Below are positions 1 to 12,200 of a stretch of DNA of 64,000 nt, piece after piece. Both the position numbers and the translations under genes were made by a program. Under the pieces are notes generated by a model, which saw only the letters and a program-made list of their open reading frames with translations, was not told the origin of the DNA and ran no database searches. The stretch covers positions 8,377,501 through 8,441,500 of the forward strand of contig NC_064001.1 of assembly GCF_932276165.1 (NCBI RefSeq). The letters are read 5' to 3'. The stretch is from Plutella xylostella. Its lineage: Eukaryota > Arthropoda > Insecta > Lepidoptera > Plutellidae. Position 1 is the stretch's first letter. Every line of letters begins with the position of its first letter.

Positions 1-743
1 AACAGTTTGTTGGCGGTACGCTCTTAATAAGCTCTCCGAATAAACCTATAATATATGCATGCAAGTGTACTACTAACTAGCTACTACAACATAAGCAAGA
101 AACTACATTACATTATTATGTCTGCAGATATCGTACCGGTAATGCTATAGCACCACGCAATACGCATCCTCAATCATACTGCTTATAAAAAACAAACTAA
201 CTTAGCTACTTACAGAAATAATTACTAATTATACAGGAGTAATCGTATTAGGAATATTGTTTTTATGAATCAAGCAAAGAGTTTGTGTTTTGTTACTATT
301 ATTTTGAGTCAATTAAACCGTGCGCGTTCCAGATTTGGTAGAGCATTCTAATAAGACCTCTCTACCAACCTTCACCCAAAATTGCAAAATAACAAAATGT
401 CTTCCGTCTCCTCGCATAAACAACAAAATTACAATATTAATTCATTTTCGTGCGCCACGCCGCCGCTGATAACGCCAAGTATTAATTTATTGCTGTAAGC
501 TGTGACTTCATTTTCATATTCCCTCGTTAGCACAACGCATTGTCTTTGCTTTTTACAGGGGGTAGGGGGGTAAATAGATGGGGAAGGTTGAAAAAGTCTT
601 GTGTTTTTTTCAGTGTGCTACGTACCTAATCAATGTTTGATTGCGATGATACAGAAGAAAAATCCTACCCCAATACAAATAAAGGAGTAATAATAAAATA
701 GAAAAGTTACTTGTAGGACGTTTTAACTATTGAACTGTTTTAA
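1..743. other. gene-free AT-rich flank
   Basis: I see no coding frame with codon bias, no RNA gene and no clear repeat boundary here. The stretch is AT-rich spacer ending at the hairpin element that begins at 744. Confidence 0.5.
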
Positions 744-838
744 TACCCTCTTTTAATGGATAAGTTTTGTCCCTCTCTGTCAAAGATTAAATTGTTACTT
801 GACAGAGAGGGACAAAACTTATCCATTAAAAGAGGGTA
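744..838. mobile_element. Perfect-hairpin MITE (40-bp arms)
   Basis: Positions 744-783 and 799-838 are exact reverse complements (arm begins TACCCTCTTTTAATGG), separated by a 15-nt loop. TA dinucleotides bound the element, as expected for Tc1/mariner-type target duplications. A near-solid palindrome under 100 bp with TA ends fits a non-autonomous 'foldback' MITE. The absence of any mismatch in the arms suggests a recent copy or gene conversion. No internal coding capacity. Confidence 0.7.
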
Positions 839-878
839 TATTTATTGCATAGGTGTGTTTTTATACTTACCTACTAAA

Positions 879-1142
879 AAAAACACAAAAACACGCACTC
901 ACGCCTTGTACTAATGTACTCCCTTGCGGGGTAGGCAGAGGTGCATTGCTGCACCCACTTTTCGCCAGAGTGTATGTTAGTCCCAATGTAATAGGGGGCG
1001 GGCCTATTGCCATTTTACGGGCACATCCAAGACCCGAGAACAAATATCTGTGTTTAAACAAACATCTGCCCCAGTCGGGAATCGGACCCGGGACCATCGG
1101 CTCAGTAGTCAGGGTCACTAACCACTACGCCATTCGGTCGTC
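879..1142 (-). mobile_element. tRNA-derived SINE, copy 1
   Basis: Read on the - strand, the head at ~1142 contains a Pol III A box (TGGCGTAGTGGTTAG) and a B box-like segment (GGTCCGATTCCC, one change from GGTTCGA). The body follows and ends in a T-rich/A-rich tail at ~879. A 15-bp target-site duplication (TACTTACCTACTAAA) flanks it at 864-878 and 1143-1157. It is closely similar to the copy at 29252-29523 over its full length. The open frames across it are by-products of the SINE sequence. Confidence 0.88.
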
Positions 1143-1157
1143 TACTTACCTACTAAA

Positions 1158-2245
1158 CGTTTAAAAAGATCCTGTATTTCCCCAAATTCCAGACAAAACC
1201 CGAAGTTGGAAAACCGTTAATGAACAAAAGAAGGCGGGAGTGCAAAATGTGGGACACTTCCAAACCACGGACGGACCAGGTGTAATAAATCAGGGCCGCG
1301 TCCGCACAGGAACATGCCGGGAGGCGGGGCCTGCCCAAACGATGCGTATTTTGAACACCCCTGCTGGAAAATATGGTAGTTATAATTTTGCCGCATCTAT
1401 GTTTTTGTCGATTTGCGATATCGATCAGCTCTGAAACGGTTGGATGAGGTTATTGTTTGGTTTAATCAAAATAGATTCAGTCAGTGATTTTTTAAATTAC
1501 TTTTAGGTAAGTATTTAGTTGTCATCATCGCATGACTCGTAATCGTAGTAAGCATAGAACATCGAAGACAGGAGGGTTCTATTCTTACTAAATTCTTGTA
1601 TATATTGTAAATCTACCAAAGTTGATTCTTACGGTAACCTACAAGATTTATTTGTAAGTGCATATTGAGATGAGACTTCAGGCACAGATTACTAAATAGT
1701 TTTAAACTGTTTAAGGGCAGTGGGGTTACCACCACCGGATATTACCAATAACAATCCATAAGCAGCGTCACTCGTTTGTCAAATCTGACGTAACTTGTAT
1801 GGATCTGGCAGATATTTGATAAGCGAGCGACGCTGCTCGTGCATTGTCCACCTGATTATACATTATTACTGTTGTAAATTGTGCAATAAAGTATAAATTA
1901 ATAAATATTGTTAATTTCTAAGATAGGTACGGTTGATGGTTCTTGATGGGAATCGCCCAACAGATTAATTCCGGTAGTCAGCGTGGCGACGCGACTCAAA
2001 ACTTTGTCACACTAATTTGAATCCGGCGAATGTCGTTAGCCGCGATGAAAAACCACACCCTGTACATACAAGTACTTAAGAGATTAATAATTTCACTTAA
2101 AATAAAGTAAGTAATCTCAATACATTTTAATCGCGAACCGAGGTATCTATCTTATTAGGTGTGCAAAAAAATATATTGGAGGATTAATTTTAAAAAATTG
2201 ATACTATGAACAGATATAAATGAATTTGAAAAAAAAATATGAAAA
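1158..2245. other. gene-free spacer
   Basis: No supported gene. A slightly GC-richer patch at about 1230-1340 has no recognisable protein similarity. Confidence 0.45.
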
Positions 2246-2360
2246 TCTATACCGACGAAAAACGAACGAGAGGCTGTCGTGCAATAAATACAACGAGCTG
2301 GAGTCAGGGCTCTCGCAGCACCGCTCTGAAACTCAGTTTTTCGTGTTATAGGGTGACCCA
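2246..2360. mobile_element. MITE, GGGTCACTCTATA family, copy 1
   Basis: A short element whose ends are inverted repeats of the type GGGTCACTCTATACTGACGAAAAACG. The left end reads CTATACCGACGAAAAACG and the right end reads TTTTTCGTGTTATAGGGTGACCC. The interior holds CTGTCGTGCAATA and CAACGAG blocks shared with copies at 8805-9290 and 22562-22693. It is non-coding and diverged at its left edge, so the exact start is uncertain. Confidence 0.65.
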
Positions 2361-3054
2361 TTCCCTGTAGCCTACATTTGCATAATAGTTATGAGATTAG
2401 ACTTTAAGTAGCATAATATTACATTTAAGGTAACAAAAAACTAGCAACGTAAAGACATGATCATAAAATGGGCAGATAATTTAGAAATGGCTAATAAAAG
2501 ACGGTGGTCTGTACTTTTTTGTGCCTTGTCCGCTGACAGATGCAACAAAGCAATTCTACCACTAATAGAGACCGCACGCCCACATATCTCGGTCTTTTTG
2601 TATACAAAATTCACTAAACTGCCATAAAATTAATCACTTAATTGAAATAAATGTAGGATTTCTTTGGACGCGTGTCGCCGCTTGAAATTAGTGTGAAATT
2701 GATACGGAATGACCACTATTGACCACTGTTGGCTTTGTCCTCCTACAACTTACAAATTATGTCATTTTCATTGTATTTTAACTTCCTACTAAAACACACC
2801 TTTAGGACGACTATAGTCTCTACATTATTATTGATAAAGCTTATTTTTCCATGTATGTGGTTAGTGCTATCCTTGCATTGCATTTGCATTATGCAATGGA
2901 CAGCTGCATCTTCTACCTATATTGGAATTGTATCAGTGTCTCTTGCTAAATAACTTTAGTGACGCTGTTTTAGCCACACTGAAATCCATAATATTTTAAT
3001 CCTCTTTATCATCATCATTGGCCACGACATCTTGATCAGATGATAGTTGCAGCG
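2361..3054. other. gene-free spacer
   Basis: AT-rich spacer with no gene or clear repeat that I can support. Confidence 0.4.
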
Positions 3055-3412
3055 TCAATCCATTCGATGGGAAGAGGTTTGTGCGCATCTTTTTCTATGG
3101 CTGTAGAGTCCGATTGCAGCTCGACACCTTCTGCCACAGAGATCGCAAGTGTAGCGTGAGTCTGCAGACGGTTTTTGAACTGCACGAAGTCTTTTCTGCC
3201 TCAAGCCATCGAGCCAGGCTTCGTCGTGGTGAGCTACTCCATCATACAGAAGGCCTCGCCATTCCATACTCAGGACGCATGTTTTGTAGACTAAGACCTT
3301 GGTAGAGATATTCAGCTTGTTATTTCTCCATACACGAGCATGAAGCTTTCCGAAGTTGGTCGCAGCTCTGCCTATTCTGGTGTTAATCTCTTTGTTATTG
3401 CATAATTTGTTG
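3055..3412 (-). pseudogene. RTE-type LINE reverse transcriptase C-terminus, remnant
   Basis: Translating the - strand from ~3410 gives a continuous frame with INTRIGRAATNFGKL, then RVWRNNKL, then VYKTCVLS. These are the conserved blocks just downstream of the RT domain in RTE-like lepidopteran LINEs. After an internal deletion the frame resumes with the C-terminal zinc knuckle CDLCGRRCRAAIGLYSHRKRC, a hallmark of the same family, and ends near 3055. Only the last part of the polyprotein is present, so this is a dead fragment. Family assignment is from motif memory. Confidence 0.7.
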
Positions 3413-3496
3413 GTGGTATCCTCTTTATATTATGAATGAATTAGGTACAACATGACACATTTACATTGAAAAAAGCATGAAACAAAATGTGTCAAT

Positions 3497-3590
3497 TTAG
3501 ATAGATAGATAGATAGAATACACTTTATTTGTACACCAACAAAGAATAATAAGATTAACAAATTGCAACTTAATTAGGTACATTTACTCA
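3497..3590 (-). repeat. LINE 3' end with (TAGA)n tail
   Basis: A short TAGA microsatellite (3497-3516) directly abuts AATACACTTTATTTGTACACC and AT-rich sequence. The same arrangement (TAGA array, then 'AAGCGTTTATTTG') marks the 3' end of the LINE at 23165. I read this as a severely 5'-truncated copy of a related LINE on the - strand. Confidence 0.5.
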
Positions 3591-4315
3591 TTAACTAGTG
3601 TGGATTGTTTTCAAAAGATCAAAAGGTTTTACCGTGGAAATTCCGGCTTACTACTTCATGCCATATTAAAAAATATCCAGAAAATTTCCCGTGAAAGAGT
3701 AAGAAACTTTCACAACTGCAGCGACTCCTCATTTACCGAAGCCCGACGGATTAGTGCTGATACCTATACCAATACCAAATTCTAATTATACTAGCTTGGT
3801 ATAGCGAAATAATACAACTAATAATAGTCTTGTCACAATTCTTACTTTACCTTCTTTGGTGCGTTTACTTCCGTTTGTCCGTTGGCTTCGTCAGTAGGGT
3901 GACAATGATATTGGATGAGTGCTAAATGTGTTAATGCTACATCTATATTAAAAGAGTTGGTAAATCTTAGGTTTTACGCGTAAATCTTAGGATTTACCGT
4001 TGTTCGGGCTTTTACAGTAACATATACATAATATATGAAATATTGAATATGCTTTGACTACTATACCTACCTACAATTTCACAATATAAAATGAAACATT
4101 AATAAACGATCATCAAAATCGGTTAATCGGGCCAAAAGTTCCAAGGTAAGGTAACAAACATAAATATTCGAGAATCTGCCTATATTCGACGTGTGCAAAA
4201 AATCAAAAACCTACACTAAGAATTCCTTTTTGTAATCACAACATGAAACTTTATTCGTATAACGTACCTACTCCTAATTTTTAGAGCTGACTTTAGTTTT
4301 GGTATATTCATCACG

Positions 4316-4425
4316 ACCCATTATGTCCCCACTGCTGGGGCACGGGTCTCCTTCCAATGAAGGAAGGGTTTAGGCCTAGTCCACCACGCTGGCCAAGTGC
4401 GGGTTGGTGGACCGGTATATTATTG
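4316..4425. repeat. RTE/SINE shared 3' segment, fragment
   Basis: Contains GTCCCCACTGCTGGGGCACGG, a characteristic lepidopteran dispersed repeat, then CCACCACGCTGG and GCGGGTTGGTGG. The last two blocks occur in reverse complement inside the SINE at 8878-9219 (around 9065-9100). This is consistent with a LINE 3' end that the SINE shares. Confidence 0.6.
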
Positions 4426-7400
4426 AACCCATATCCACCCTGGTGATCGAGTACAGTGGCGTCCACAATCGTATTACATGTCAAATGGAATCCTCTTACA
4501 CCCCCTGTCTTGCCTTTTGGCTCACTTTAACCGCAGAACTTATTAAGGCTTCGCCGTAAGAAACGGAAGGAAGCAGCTACTTTTGTAATGTAGGCAAGAT
4601 CAAGTAGTTTTTACTATTGAATTACTAAGTCGAGGATAGACTATTTTGGCTTCGCTATCACGCGTCTAGGCCTCTTTAAAGTTACCTACGTTTTTGGGTT
4701 CAATTTAGTTCATGAAGGTACCATGTAGAAATATTGGTAGCACGTTCGTGTACAAGTTTCCCGATACCCAAGTTTTGTAGGTTTATCGTGTTAAGACAAT
4801 ATGCTGTAAAGTATACCAATAGTATTATGTTTTCATAATTATAGCATCTACGTTAAAACTTCCATACATTCTTCAAGTTTTCAGGCATCGGATTTCAACT
4901 TTCAGGTTGTATGTATTTAAAGTAATTTGAACTTACTGGAAGATTCACAAAATTATGTTCACAAAGTTATGATATCAGATGTAAATATTCTATCTTTCAT
5001 TCGATCACGAGCAATAAAAGTTTTTGTCCCTAAGTTGTATTCTGTTTACGTCATATGAAATAAATGTAAACATTACAACAATTCATATCAATATAAATAT
5101 ACACATACGAATGTAACGGATACCTCCACAAGATCCGATGGCCTCTTGACTGCGTGGAAGTGGTATGAAGAAGGAAGTAGCACGTGGACACACGGACCCC
5201 AGCCGTATCCGGTTACTGTCGGTGACAGCCCTGTGGTCTGTGGCCGCCATCTTTAAAAAAATATAAAAAATAGAGTTTACGGTGGTCTCATTTTAAGTCA
5301 TGGTAGGTATTTAATAATATATTTTTTACTTCAGATGTAGTCAACACGTTTATTTTATAATAGGTCAACACGTTTATTTTATAATAGGTATAGGTACTTA
5401 CGTATGCATAATTAAAATTATCTAGAAGGAATAAAAAAATACTTACTTAAGTGCCTAATCCTACAAATAAAGTAGCTCGACATCAAAGAAAGCATTTTTA
5501 ATAATTATGATGGTTCATAATCGTAATCTAGATAACAAAGGTGTTGACTTCAGTGCGCAGACAGATGGCTTTCTCATTCGTTAATAACGTTTACATGCTC
5601 AAATTAGTACGCATAAAAACTACAGAAACCGGAGTACCTTGATTGTACCTTATCTCCATTTCATAAAACTTATTTTGATTTTAAAGTAGCAGAGATATAT
5701 TTTTCAAGAGGCTTCGTCCTTATCTCGAGCAATTAAAGTTCAAAGCCGAAAGTCTTTATTTTTACAATGATTTATGTACAAATGTTTTGGAAGAATGTTT
5801 GATTTATTAATACACTGCAACTTTAGGGATCCACTGGGTCTCGTAAGTACATTTATTTATAAAGAAAGCGGAAAGGGAAGTTCGTAGGTCACTGTATCCG
5901 CCATATTTGAATGGAATCCCAATTTTGGTGCATTTGTTTTTATTGTAACAAGATAATGACTTCTGTCTTCTTGTACCCTATGTTTGGGTTTATTAATGTG
6001 AGTGCCTTACATAAGTAGCTTTTTATTACTTGAATTTGGCAGTTTAGATTTTAATATTGTTAAGTATACCTACTAAATTATCAGCTGTGTAGGTTCGCGG
6101 GATATGCTAATGGCTAAACTAAATAATTTTGTAATAGGTATGCAACAAAATAATTTATTAAGTATTATGTTGTACGATAATGTTTAAGTATGCACTTTAA
6201 AATAAATCCACTTCCTAAAATCACTAAACAAAACCATAATCCCATCCTAAGTAGCCATTAAAATTCATTGGCTCTAAACATTTTTCCTTTGCGACCATGT
6301 TTTTTTTTAAACAGACCATTCGTAAGCAACTTCCCGCCATAATATTTCCATAGTTTTCGTTTGGATTGAGGCAATGATAACTTTGCATTCAGCCAACAAT
6401 ATTTTTATTCCAACGTACCCTTTATTTCTTTAAGGCTAAGCGGGTTTGCTTATTTTGTATTTGACTAAGCGATTTTTTTGCTAAAAGTATAGGGAGTAAA
6501 TGAATTGTGTCATTTTCATAACCATATTAAAGGGGGATGGGTTTTAAAATGCGGGGTTTTGAACATTTCATTTTACGATTGGCTTGCAACTGTAAATCAT
6601 AGTTTTCACTTAAAATAAGGTGTATGGCAAGTGTCGCAAATGTCTAATAAGATTCATATAATTATTTGCTGAAATCCTACTGAAATCCCACAAAATATTC
6701 TCAAAAGTCCATCGCTCAAATTTAAATCGAATTTTACATTACTTAAGTAACTTTTACATAGAAAAAAATGAGCTACGTACAATGTGCATTTTACAAGTGC
6801 AGGCCTAGATTGTGTACCAATCTGAGGCCTACAGAGGTAAAATATATTAACCTATACTGAATGAAATTTATGAAATTTATAATTTTCTTCTTGAAACATA
6901 AACTGCAATAATAAACGGCTTCCCCGCACTCAATGTCGCGAGACGCATCGAATCAGAAACTAACGTTCCGTTCATGAAAATATGGCAATTTATGGTTTTT
7001 ATTTGGGCATGTGATGTGATTGTACTCCCCTCTCCGTGACCGATTTAATTTTGGATTTTTTGATGATTTATTCTGCGACAGTTTTATAGGAATTTGTGTG
7101 CATTGTGATGTTTTGCTATGGTTTTCATGGTGTTCGGTCGACTTCGGTCCATATAGTTAATAATTATGTACATATTATTATTAATCAAGTCATAGTTATC
7201 TACTTCCATTGGCACTTAGACCAGGTAAGAATATTTATTATGCAGAAGAAAAATATGATTGTTTGTTTTTTTTAACATGTTTTTTGATATCATAAACAAT
7301 CAGTTTAATCTTACAAAACCTATCAGGATAATTTACAGAACCAGCTGGCTGGAAAGCGGTAACACAAAATAAAAAGTAAAACTTCAAAAAGTTCTCAAAA

Positions 7401-7985
7401 TCACGAACGAAAGATTATCCAACCTCTTTGCGTTCCATTTTTAACGCTTCCACAGAACTGCGAAGAAAGTTCTTTTTAGTATTTTAGTGCAGTAAAAGCG
7501 GTAAGATAAGACCGTCTTCACATTAACGGCACTCTAGTGGCCACTATCTGTGGCTGAAACGGATCTCTTTCAGTTTAATGGGTGATATTTTTTGTTCATG
7601 GGTGGGGTTAGAGGTTAAGACCGACCAATGGCGGCTGGCTGGATGTACTTAAAGCGTATGCCTGCATCTTGCTTCAGTAAAGAAGTTAAATTACAGAAAG
7701 AGAGGGATGGTGTGTTCTATTTTTGAATTCAATCAGTTTGTTTGGTATTGCTGAGGAGAAAAATATTAGATGGATATTAAATTTCCATTCTTATAAGGAT
7801 ATTTTGACTGGTAAGCACAAATATCTTGTAATTAATATAAGAACTGATTCTTTCATGTATGAGGAACTAACTTTAAAATTATTATTTGAATCCGCAGCAG
7901 TATCAATTACTATAATAATATGTAAGAAATAAATGTGCGCAATAACTTATTTATAAATGAAGTAGGTAAGTATGTACATAATATA
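4426..7985. other. gene-free spacer
   Basis: No gene supported. It contains a 24-bp tandem duplication (5341-5388) and a GC-richer patch at about 5103-5250 whose nature I do not recognise. The rest is AT-rich. Confidence 0.4.
5341..5388. repeat. perfect 24-bp tandem duplication
   Basis: TCAACACGTTTATTTTATAA plus TAGG occurs twice in immediate succession (5341-5364 and 5365-5388) with no mismatch. It is a simple local duplication, probably recent, with no evident function. Confidence 0.85.
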
Positions 7986-8258
7986 TACAGGGTGTTGCAA
8001 AATTGGTATACTAAGCCGAAACCTACATGTGCAGCATGGTATATCTAAGCCCGAATCTGAAATCAGAATTTGGAAATTCGCGAAAAAAAAAAATATTTTC
8101 CCATAGTAAAAAGTCACGTGACCAACAAAGTTTCTATGGAAAATGAATTTTTTTTTTCGCGAATTTTCAAATTCTGATTTCAGTTTCAGGCTTAGATATA
8201 CCATGCTGCACATGTAGGTTTCGGCTTAGTACTTATACCCTTTTTGCAACACCCTGTA
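7986..8258. mobile_element. Palindromic MITE with ACAGGGTGTTGCAAAA ends
   Basis: Starts TACAGGGTGTTGCAAAA and ends TTTTGCAACACCCTGTA. The inverted repeat extends inward for about 115 bp per arm: the blocks CCGAAACCTACATGTGCAGC and ATATCTAAGCC recur in reverse complement near the right end. TA at both ends suggests a Tc1/mariner-type TA target. The element is non-coding and forms a long imperfect hairpin around a centre near 8120. Confidence 0.8.
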
Positions 8259-8804
8259 TATTAGTATTTTTTTATCAGCTCTGAAACGAATCCCCTAAAT
8301 CGTATTTTTTGTAGCTTAATTAAGTTATTTAATTATTTAATTAGACATGTTTATCGTCGCCAGTACATGAGTGGTCTATTCTGGTGGCGCGTTGCACGTG
8401 AGCTCGAATCCGCATCGCGATTGTGCGAGTTCGAAATTATTCGAATATCTTCAGGAGACAATCGATTTAATCGAACAGATTACCAGATGGTTCATTAATA
8501 TTTGCTTACTTATGTATTAATAATAGTCTGAGATCTCTGTTCCAGGTCTTCTTCTTCTTTGATTAGCTCTTACGTACCTACTATATTAGTTAGTAAGTAC
8601 CTACTTATGGTTTTTAAATGACATATAATTTTATAAAATTTTATTAAACCATAATCTAAAAACAAAATACAATGAGACGTTCTTCCATTTTCTCTCCAAA
8701 AATGCCCCTTTTTTACAACAAATCTAAAAACATTCCAGTAATGCTTAAAACGCCACAATGAGCCTATTCCGACATTAACGCGTGACACTTCATTTGCTTC
8801 AGGA
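8259..8804. other. gene-free spacer
   Basis: Nothing beyond AT-rich spacer that I can support. Confidence 0.4.
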
Positions 8805-9290
8805 GGGTTACTCTATACTGACGAAAAACGAATGGAACGACAGCTGTCGTGCAATCGGCACGTTTAATACAACGAGAGCGGTAGTAGCTCAGTCGGGTAA
8901 GCGCCCGCTTCTCACGCAAGAGATGCGGGTTCGAATCCCGGCGCTGACATGTACCAATGAGTTCTTTTAACTTAAGTACATTGTAGGTATACCATCGCTC
9001 TTACGGTGAAGGAAAACATCGTGAGGAAACCTGCATATCTAGATTTAGCACATCTAGATATGTGAACCCACCAACCCGTAGTGGACCAGCGTGGTGGGAA
9101 ATGGTCCAATGGTTCCTTAGGAAGGCAGTTTAGACCTTGAGGATATGCACAAAGGTTCCACTCGAGAGAGCCAGGTGCAGGTACTTACACCCCCACAGAG
9201 AATAGAATAGAAATAGAACACAACGAGATAGAGTCGTGGCTCGCGCAGTAGCGCTCTGAACGTTAGTTTTTCGTCATATAGAGTGACCCC
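8805..9290. mobile_element. MITE, GGGTCACTCTATA family, copy 2, split by a SINE
   Basis: The left half (8805-8877) starts GGGTTACTCTATACTGACG. The right half (9220-9290) ends GTCATATAGAGTGACCCC, the inverted terminal repeat. Removing 8878-9219 and one copy of the 9-bp duplication ACAACGAGA (8869-8877, 9220-9228) gives a MITE of the same length class as the copies at 2246 and 22562. The interior matches them (CTGTCGTGCAAT, GAGTCGTGGCTCGCGCAG). Confidence 0.82.
8878..9219 (+). mobile_element. tRNA-derived SINE nested in a MITE
   Basis: The head has a tRNA-like A box (TAGTAGCTCAGTCGGG) and a perfect B box (GGTTCGAATCCC) ending at ~8941. The body contains GGTGAAGGAAAACATCGTGAGG and ACCAGCGTGGTGGG, a segment widespread in moth SINEs and shared with RTE-type LINE 3' ends. 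The tail is AATAGAATAGAAATAG. A 9-bp duplication flanks it. The tRNA-like head cannot fold a proper acceptor stem with its 3' side, so it is not a tRNA gene. Confidence 0.85.
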
Positions 9291-12200
9291 AGTCGCGCGT
9301 CTACTGAGATATTTACCGGCGAACAAATCACTGAGGCCGGAAACTAAATAAATTATTTTGAGAATAAACCTCCTTGTTAAAAAACTTCACCGTTTTGTTT
9401 AGATTTCCGTAAATACACTCGCGGCGTTCCGAAGTATTTTTTCCTTGCAAGGGTTTTTGGGGAATGTCTAAAATAATGTGCGGTGGAGAATGAAAGATTA
9501 TATTAATAGAAATTAGAAATATTATTAAAAAAAATTATATTATTAACAAGTTCTGCTCTTTTCTTTTAAGTGTATAAATAATATATAAGGTATACATATT
9601 GAGTAGGGTAATAAATACCATAGAAAAAAAAAATGATTAAAATAAGATAAAGATAAAAAAATTGGCATCCTTTATAAAATCGTTACTTACAAAGCATCTT
9701 TGAAACCTGTCAACCATTCATTAACTTTTTAACACTGGCACATTGTATTTTATTTGATTTTGGAATCTCCGCATAAATTCGTCAAGTGAATGGTTTCCGA
9801 CAACGTTCTGAGACTGACTGTATGTTTTAGGTGACATTTTGTTCTAAATGAGACTTTAGTCGATAGTAATTAAAGTTATTAATAGGTAGACAGGCTGGGG
9901 ATGCCACAGGAATTTATTACTTCGACGTGTCATTCAGTTTCTTAAAGTAGGGTTTCTGAATAACTTTGATGCTCTTTAGAGGCTGATTTCTAGTTCTTAT
10001 GAATTTATTATTACCAAAGGTCAGTTCTTGGCCACCGAAAATCGCACCTGCTTCCAAATTTAAATAATAATAAGATGGCACTGCAAACATCGCTTGCCAA
10101 ACATGCGCCAAAATAAATTATTATGTACACAAAAGCTGACCGGCCGGACGCACACAATACAATGTTTTCTTCGGTCCCCGTATTCTATATTCAAATTTTA
10201 GGGTCGCGCGATTTTGAATATCGAATCATTATTTTTAGTTTTTTTTCTAAGCGGTCAGTTCTCACGGGTCAAGCGGTGACCTTACGGACAATGCGAGGTA
10301 GATCATAGGATGCGTCCAGAATTTATAATTAATGTTACGGCCGCGTTCGTTGCATAATAGAATTCGCGAATTTTGCGATTTATGTGCATGCATATTTTGA
10401 ATTGAACTAGTTTGTGTGTAAGTGGAATTTCTTGAATATTGATGAATGGTTGAGCTGGTTCTCGCGGGGTGCTTTGATAAATCGTCTTGAGAACTGAGTC
10501 CTGACATGCGGACACTTGTGAATGTTTTTGTTAATTTTGACCTTTACGTAGCTTAGTGATCTTGTAGCTGTCGCAGTAACTTGTTACGAGACCATAAACC
10601 TGAAATAAGTGCAGCTAACAATTCATTTTATACATAGAAAAGCCATTAAATTTTTCTTTAGATATTCTAGTAAATCAAATCTATAATAATGGTAATTGTA
10701 AAAAATTAATACTTAGGTCACTTTATATTATCTCTACAAAACTTTAAAAGTGGATATTATTATGGGCAACTTAATTAAGTAGCCATGCTATCTGCATTAT
10801 AAAGGGCACACGACGATACAATAAAATTCAAACACGTGGATGCTGGTTTGTTAAAGAGTTATCTGAATAATACTTCATTATTATTTAAATACATTATTAC
10901 AGTGTTGCAGCATAAAACAATATCTACAAATAAAACTTTGTATATACTTAGGTACCAAGTAGTAGTAGTACTAACAAGGACATCTCTATACTTTTCACAC
11001 AATTAAGTAAGACTGCGAATCCATCTAATAAAATAAGTTCTCATGAAAATGTTCACTACACTAGTGTACACATGGAGTGTTCAAAGATATACCTAACTTC
11101 GCCCCGGTCACTGATAAAATTCCACCCTGTATAAAAATATCCCCCCTCCCCCCTGATCTACCACCGTCAGTTTTCCACAAAAAAGAAATTCACTTTATCT
11201 CTGAAAGGGCGGCCATCCATCAATAAGGGGATTACAGGCCGCGTCTTTACTTTTATCATTATCCGCGGACCGCAGACGGATTTTAGTTAAGCAGTTTTGG
11301 GTAGAAATTTTTAGTTCCTGTTATGTCGGTAGGTTTTATACTGTGTGTGCACTTGCAGTTACAGGTAGTCTACTTCGTGGTACATTGCGATTGACGATTT
11401 GACGTTGAATGGAGTCACATAAGGACGCTAGCTCCGACAACTAGCATTGATATAATAAAGTTTGTGATAGTACATAATAATAATAATGATGATGACGTTG
11501 ACCTGGCGTCCTGTAGTAGTGGACGAAGCGTAGAAGATCGGAAAGTCTTGAAATCAAAGGTGACCTCAAGACCGGTTGCGATGGAGAGTCACTATGGATG
11601 CCGTCTGCCCTTTTTTAGGACATAGGACACCAAGTAGAACTTACTTGGTCTAACTAAAGCAAGTAGAAATACTTACCATATCAAATGAGACTTATTTAGG
11701 TAAGTACTTGACTCTTTTTTAGTTTAATATTTATCGCAGAATCTATAAAAACACTGAAATTTACGCCCATATCAAGTCAAGGATCGGCTGTACCATAAAA
11801 AGTGACTTAAGGGTAAACGGGCAGTGTAAATATGGAAGTGTTCTACCCTTGCCCGCACGATAAGAGGTGCCGGCTTAAGGGATAACTCCCTAACCCTATG
11901 CCAGTCCGATTTACGGGTTTAGGGATGGTCACACTGTTTAGAGTACTGTACCTACTTTTTTTTACTTACGTGCTTATAATATTTTATATAAAGTATAATC
12001 AAATTATAAAAAAATTGGACAAATTAATTGTTAAATGCGTAAGTTTGATGATGTTGAGTTTTGACCAATACCATAATCGGTATATTAATAATAAGCTACG
12101 AACAATATAACGATTGAAAATCTATACGAATGTAAAGTAGCCAATAACCATAGCATGTTGATGAAAATCTATACAAATGTAAAGTAGCCAATAATAAGCC

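Noticed and set aside
853..1164. 103-codon open frame
   Set aside because: Translation of the SINE, recurring with the same peptide in the copy at 29252-29523; not a gene.
8878..8952. tRNA gene
   Set aside because: A and B boxes are present, but acceptor ends do not pair and a SINE body follows.
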